From Methylococcaceae bacterium (GTDB lineage: Bacteria; Pseudomonadota; Gammaproteobacteria; Methylococcales; Methylococcaceae), in the NCBI GenBank assembly GCA_012026715.1, contig VEPB01000356.1, positions 1 through 7,415 on the forward strand: 7,415 nt of DNA. Reading direction: 5' to 3'. Position 1 is the first letter of the stretch; each line of letters begins with the position of its first letter. The position numbers were made by a program, and so were the translations under genes. The notes under the pieces were generated by a model. That model worked only from the letters and a program-made list of their open reading frames with translations. It was not told the origin of the DNA and searched no databases. Shown piece after piece: positions 6,006 to 7,415 of the stretch.

Positions 6006-6692
6006 TCACTTGCTCAATAGGATGAGCTCGTTGGCCTCGTCGTCCAGGGAAAACTTGAAATGATTGAGGAAGCTCATTCCCAGCAGTTTGGTGTCTTTCA
6101 GTTTGGCGTCGGGGATGAAGCTCACATGAACGTCCCGGGCTGCGACGCCCCCCACCCGCACCTCGCTGAGCATCCCGACCTTCACCGGGATGGTGTCGCT
6201 GGCAGTCTGGCTGGTGCCGGTCCCGAGGCTGGACGGGTCAAACCCCAAAGCCGACATCATCGACTCCGGCAGAACGATCATGCTGGCACCGGTGTCGACC
6301 ATTAACACGACTGGCACCCGCTCGCCATTGGGGCCGGTGAGTTCAGCGGAAATCTGATGATGGCCACCCACCCGGGTGGTCTGCACATACGCGCGATCGG
6401 TCGGTTTTGGCCCCGTTCGCTTCGGACTGGTGATGCGGACGGTTGCAATCCGGCTTCCTCCATAGGTCACCACATAGTTGTAATCCTTCAACAAGGCTTC
6501 CAACTGCTCCGGTAGCTCACCCTCTGTCGCAACTGCCCTTTCGCGGCCCAGTTGTTCGGCTCCCTCGATCCGAAAGCCCTCCTGCTGAGCCATCGATTTA
6601 AGAACCGAGCGCAAGGAGCCGGCCCAGGATGCGGTCGGCGCCAGACAGCAGAACCCGACCAAACAGGCGGCAAAGTAACGTGAAAAGCGCAT
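6006..6692 (-). CDS. Exported retropepsin-like aspartic protease with STN-like N-terminal domain
   Basis: The 228-residue protein has a signal peptide (1-24, cleavage after SWA). Next comes a region of about 27-90 (LRSVLKSMAQQEGFRI through YNYVVTYGGSRIATVRI) that looks like the STN (secretin/TonB short N-terminal) fold, then a retropepsin-type protease domain (about 105-228). The catalytic motif is DTGAS (D133) preceded by VVLMV. The second family signature, LLGMSFLNHFKF (203-214), is also present. Such single-DTG enzymes act as dimers. The likely location is periplasmic, as no other membrane segment is seen. The substrate is unknown. The gene starts about 40 bases after rnpB with no Shine-Dalgarno sequence and no clear own promoter, and ends 75 bp before zapD. 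Protease family is confident; the STN call rests on pattern only. Confidence 0.88.
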   Translation of the reverse strand: MRFSRYFAACLVGFCCLAPTASWAGSLRSVLKSMAQQEGFRIEGAEQLGRERAVATEGELPEQLEALLKDYNYVVTYGGSRIATVRITSPKRTGPKPTDRAYVQTTRVGGHHQISAELTGPNGERVPVVLMVDTGASMIVLPESMMSALGFDPSSLGTGTSQTASDTIPVKVGMLSEVRVGGVAARDVHVSFIPDAKLKDTKLLGMSFLNHFKFSLDDEANELILLSK

Positions 6693-6729
6693 CGAAATGG
6701 GCGGCGGGGCCAGAACTGGTGGCGTGGAA

Positions 6730-7097
6730 TATGAGTCGGCCGATAAGCCGGGTTCTGTCGTGGACAGTCATTCATCTGGGGCGCGCGTCGCCGCGCGCCT
6801 CGAGCGACCTACCCGGGAGCCGTGCGGGCCGCACGTTCGGGAAAACCCGATGCTCCCCTATTTGGTCTTGCTCCGGGCGGGGTTTGCCCTGCCACTTCCG
6901 TTGCCGGAAGCGCGGTGCGCTCTTACCGCACCATTTCACCCTTACCTTGGGGACCGAAGGCCCCCCGGGCGGTATCTTTTCTGTGGCACTTTCCGTAGGC
7001 TCGCGCCTCCCAGGAATTACCTGGCGCCTTGCCCTGCGGAGCCCGGACTTTCCTCCGTTCGCGCCAAACGCGAACAGCGACTGCCTGGCCGACTCCC
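6730..7097 (-). ncRNA. rnpB: RNase P RNA, bacterial class A
   Basis: This is the catalytic RNA that removes 5' leaders from pre-tRNAs together with RnpA. Read on the minus strand, the ends pair as helix P1: GAGTCGGCC (complement of 7087-7095) with GGCCGACTC (complement of 6733-6741). Conserved parts follow in order: GAGGAAAGTCCGGGCTCC near the 5' end (complement of about 7038-7055), CCACAGAAAAGATACCGC (about 6969-6986), the GGTAAGAGC stretch of the L15 loop that binds tRNA CCA (about 6911-6945), AGATGAATGACTGTCC (about 6762-6777) and ACAGAACCCGGCTTATCGG at the 3' end. The length of about 365 nt suits class A. A -10-like TACACT (complement of 7102-7107) fits a start near 7096, but its -35 is weak. 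I see no good terminator beyond the 3' end. Exact ends are uncertain by a few bases. Confidence 0.97.
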
Positions 7098-7101
7098 CAA
7101 C

Positions 7102-7107
7102 AGTGTA
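7102..7107 (-). promoter_or_regulatory. Candidate -10 element of rnpB
   Basis: TACACT on the minus strand (4 of 6 to TATAAT) lies seven or so bases before the predicted RNase P RNA 5' end. No clear -35 is visible 16-18 bp upstream (complement of about 7124-7131), so this is only positional support. Confidence 0.35.
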
Positions 7108-7166
7108 ACGAGTAAAGCCGATCAGGGCCAGGGCACGGAGGCCGGATGCCACTGCAACGGCAACCT

Positions 7167-7415
7167 TCAGGCGATGATGATGGGTTCGTTGTCGACGATG
7201 GTGCCGACCACGGTAATACTGGGTGCCCCCTCTTCGAAACCCGCTCCGGCGGGCAGGGAAAGGGTCATGTTCAGGGTTTCGTCGGGCTCCTTGAGGTTGT
7301 CTCCGAGCACGCTCACAAACAGGTACTGTAGGGTCTGGCCCGGATCGAAAGTCAGTGTTCCATGGGTTGCGCCATAGTCGCTGCCAGACTGCGCGGTTCC
7401 GTCGGCGGTCCGGTA
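7167..7415 (-). CDS. Calx-beta domain protein, C-terminal fragment (5' end beyond window)
   Basis: An open frame enters from the right edge and ends at TGA (7167-7169), giving 82 residues with no start in the window. The sequence has the Calx-beta pattern: YRTADGTAQSGSDYGATHGT, then LTFDPGQT, VSVLGDNLKEPDETLNMTLS and a closing GTIVDNE. The acidic residues of SDY, GDN, EPDE and DNE are the usual Ca2+ ligands of such domains. These domains typically occur as tandem repeats in large secreted or surface adhesion-type proteins. The protein stops five residues after the domain (PIIIA), so no C-terminal sorting domain is present. It lies 69 bp upstream of rnpB on the same strand. Family is confident; whole-protein function cannot be judged. 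Confidence 0.82.
   Translation of the reverse strand, partial: YRTADGTAQSGSDYGATHGTLTFDPGQTLQYLFVSVLGDNLKEPDETLNMTLSLPAGAGFEEGAPSITVVGTIVDNEPIIIA

Noticed and set aside
6697..7377. 226-residue plus-strand open frame (and overlapping frames at 6629-7108 and 6772-7152)
   Set aside because: These frames run across the RNase P RNA gene and the Calx-beta fragment on the other strand; their sequence is that of structured RNA read as protein.

Overview
The window reads as an ordinary chromosomal segment of a proteobacterium, most likely a gammaproteobacterium of moderately high GC. The basis is a ZapD homologue, an LdtD-type L,D-transpeptidase beside a DUF882 (MepK-type) peptidase, a gammaproteobacterial-style mtnB-mtnD-mtnC operon, and a class A RNase P RNA. 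A finer placement (for example Methylococcales or a Chromatiales-like lineage) is only a guess. I see no phage, IS, CRISPR array or tRNA.

Layout from left to right. (1) 1-241, minus strand: the N-terminal 80 residues of an Rrf2-family regulator of the SUF-system type; the gene runs off the left edge. (2) 242-393: a divergent control region with two sites resembling the IscR type 1 operator. (3) 394-2091, plus strand: a periplasmic L,D-transpeptidase with signal peptide, scaffold, peptidoglycan-binding and YkuD domains. (4) 2135-2180: a bidirectional terminator serving (3) and the convergent gene (5). (5) 2203-2790, minus strand: a Tat-exported DUF882/M15-type peptidoglycan peptidase. (6) 2791-3165: a 375-bp gene-free stretch with a run of strong hairpins that probably forms the leader of (5). 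(7) 3166-5014, minus strand: mtnB-mtnD-mtnC, methionine salvage, joined by 4-bp overlaps. (8) 5112-5930, minus strand: zapD, a cell-division factor. (9) 6006-6692, minus strand: an exported retropepsin-like aspartic protease with an STN-like N-terminal domain. (10) About 6730-7097, minus strand: rnpB. (11) 7167-7415, minus strand: the C-terminal end of a Calx-beta-repeat protein entering from the right edge.

Themes. Genes (3) and (5) plausibly make and cut the same bond, the 3-3 peptidoglycan crosslink. Genes (8) and (9) lie downstream of rnpB on the same strand without a clear terminator between them, so rnpB read-through could feed them. The mtn operon covers the dehydratase, enolase-phosphatase and dioxygenase steps of the 5'-methylthioadenosine cycle; the kinase or phosphorylase, the isomerase and the final aminotransferase must be encoded elsewhere. 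The most informative non-coding signals are the paired IscR-like operators at the left, the hairpin cluster upstream of the DUF882 gene, and the terminator-poor rnpB/protease junction. Nothing here is clearly a new system. The STN-retropepsin architecture and the structured leader are the best candidates for something undescribed.
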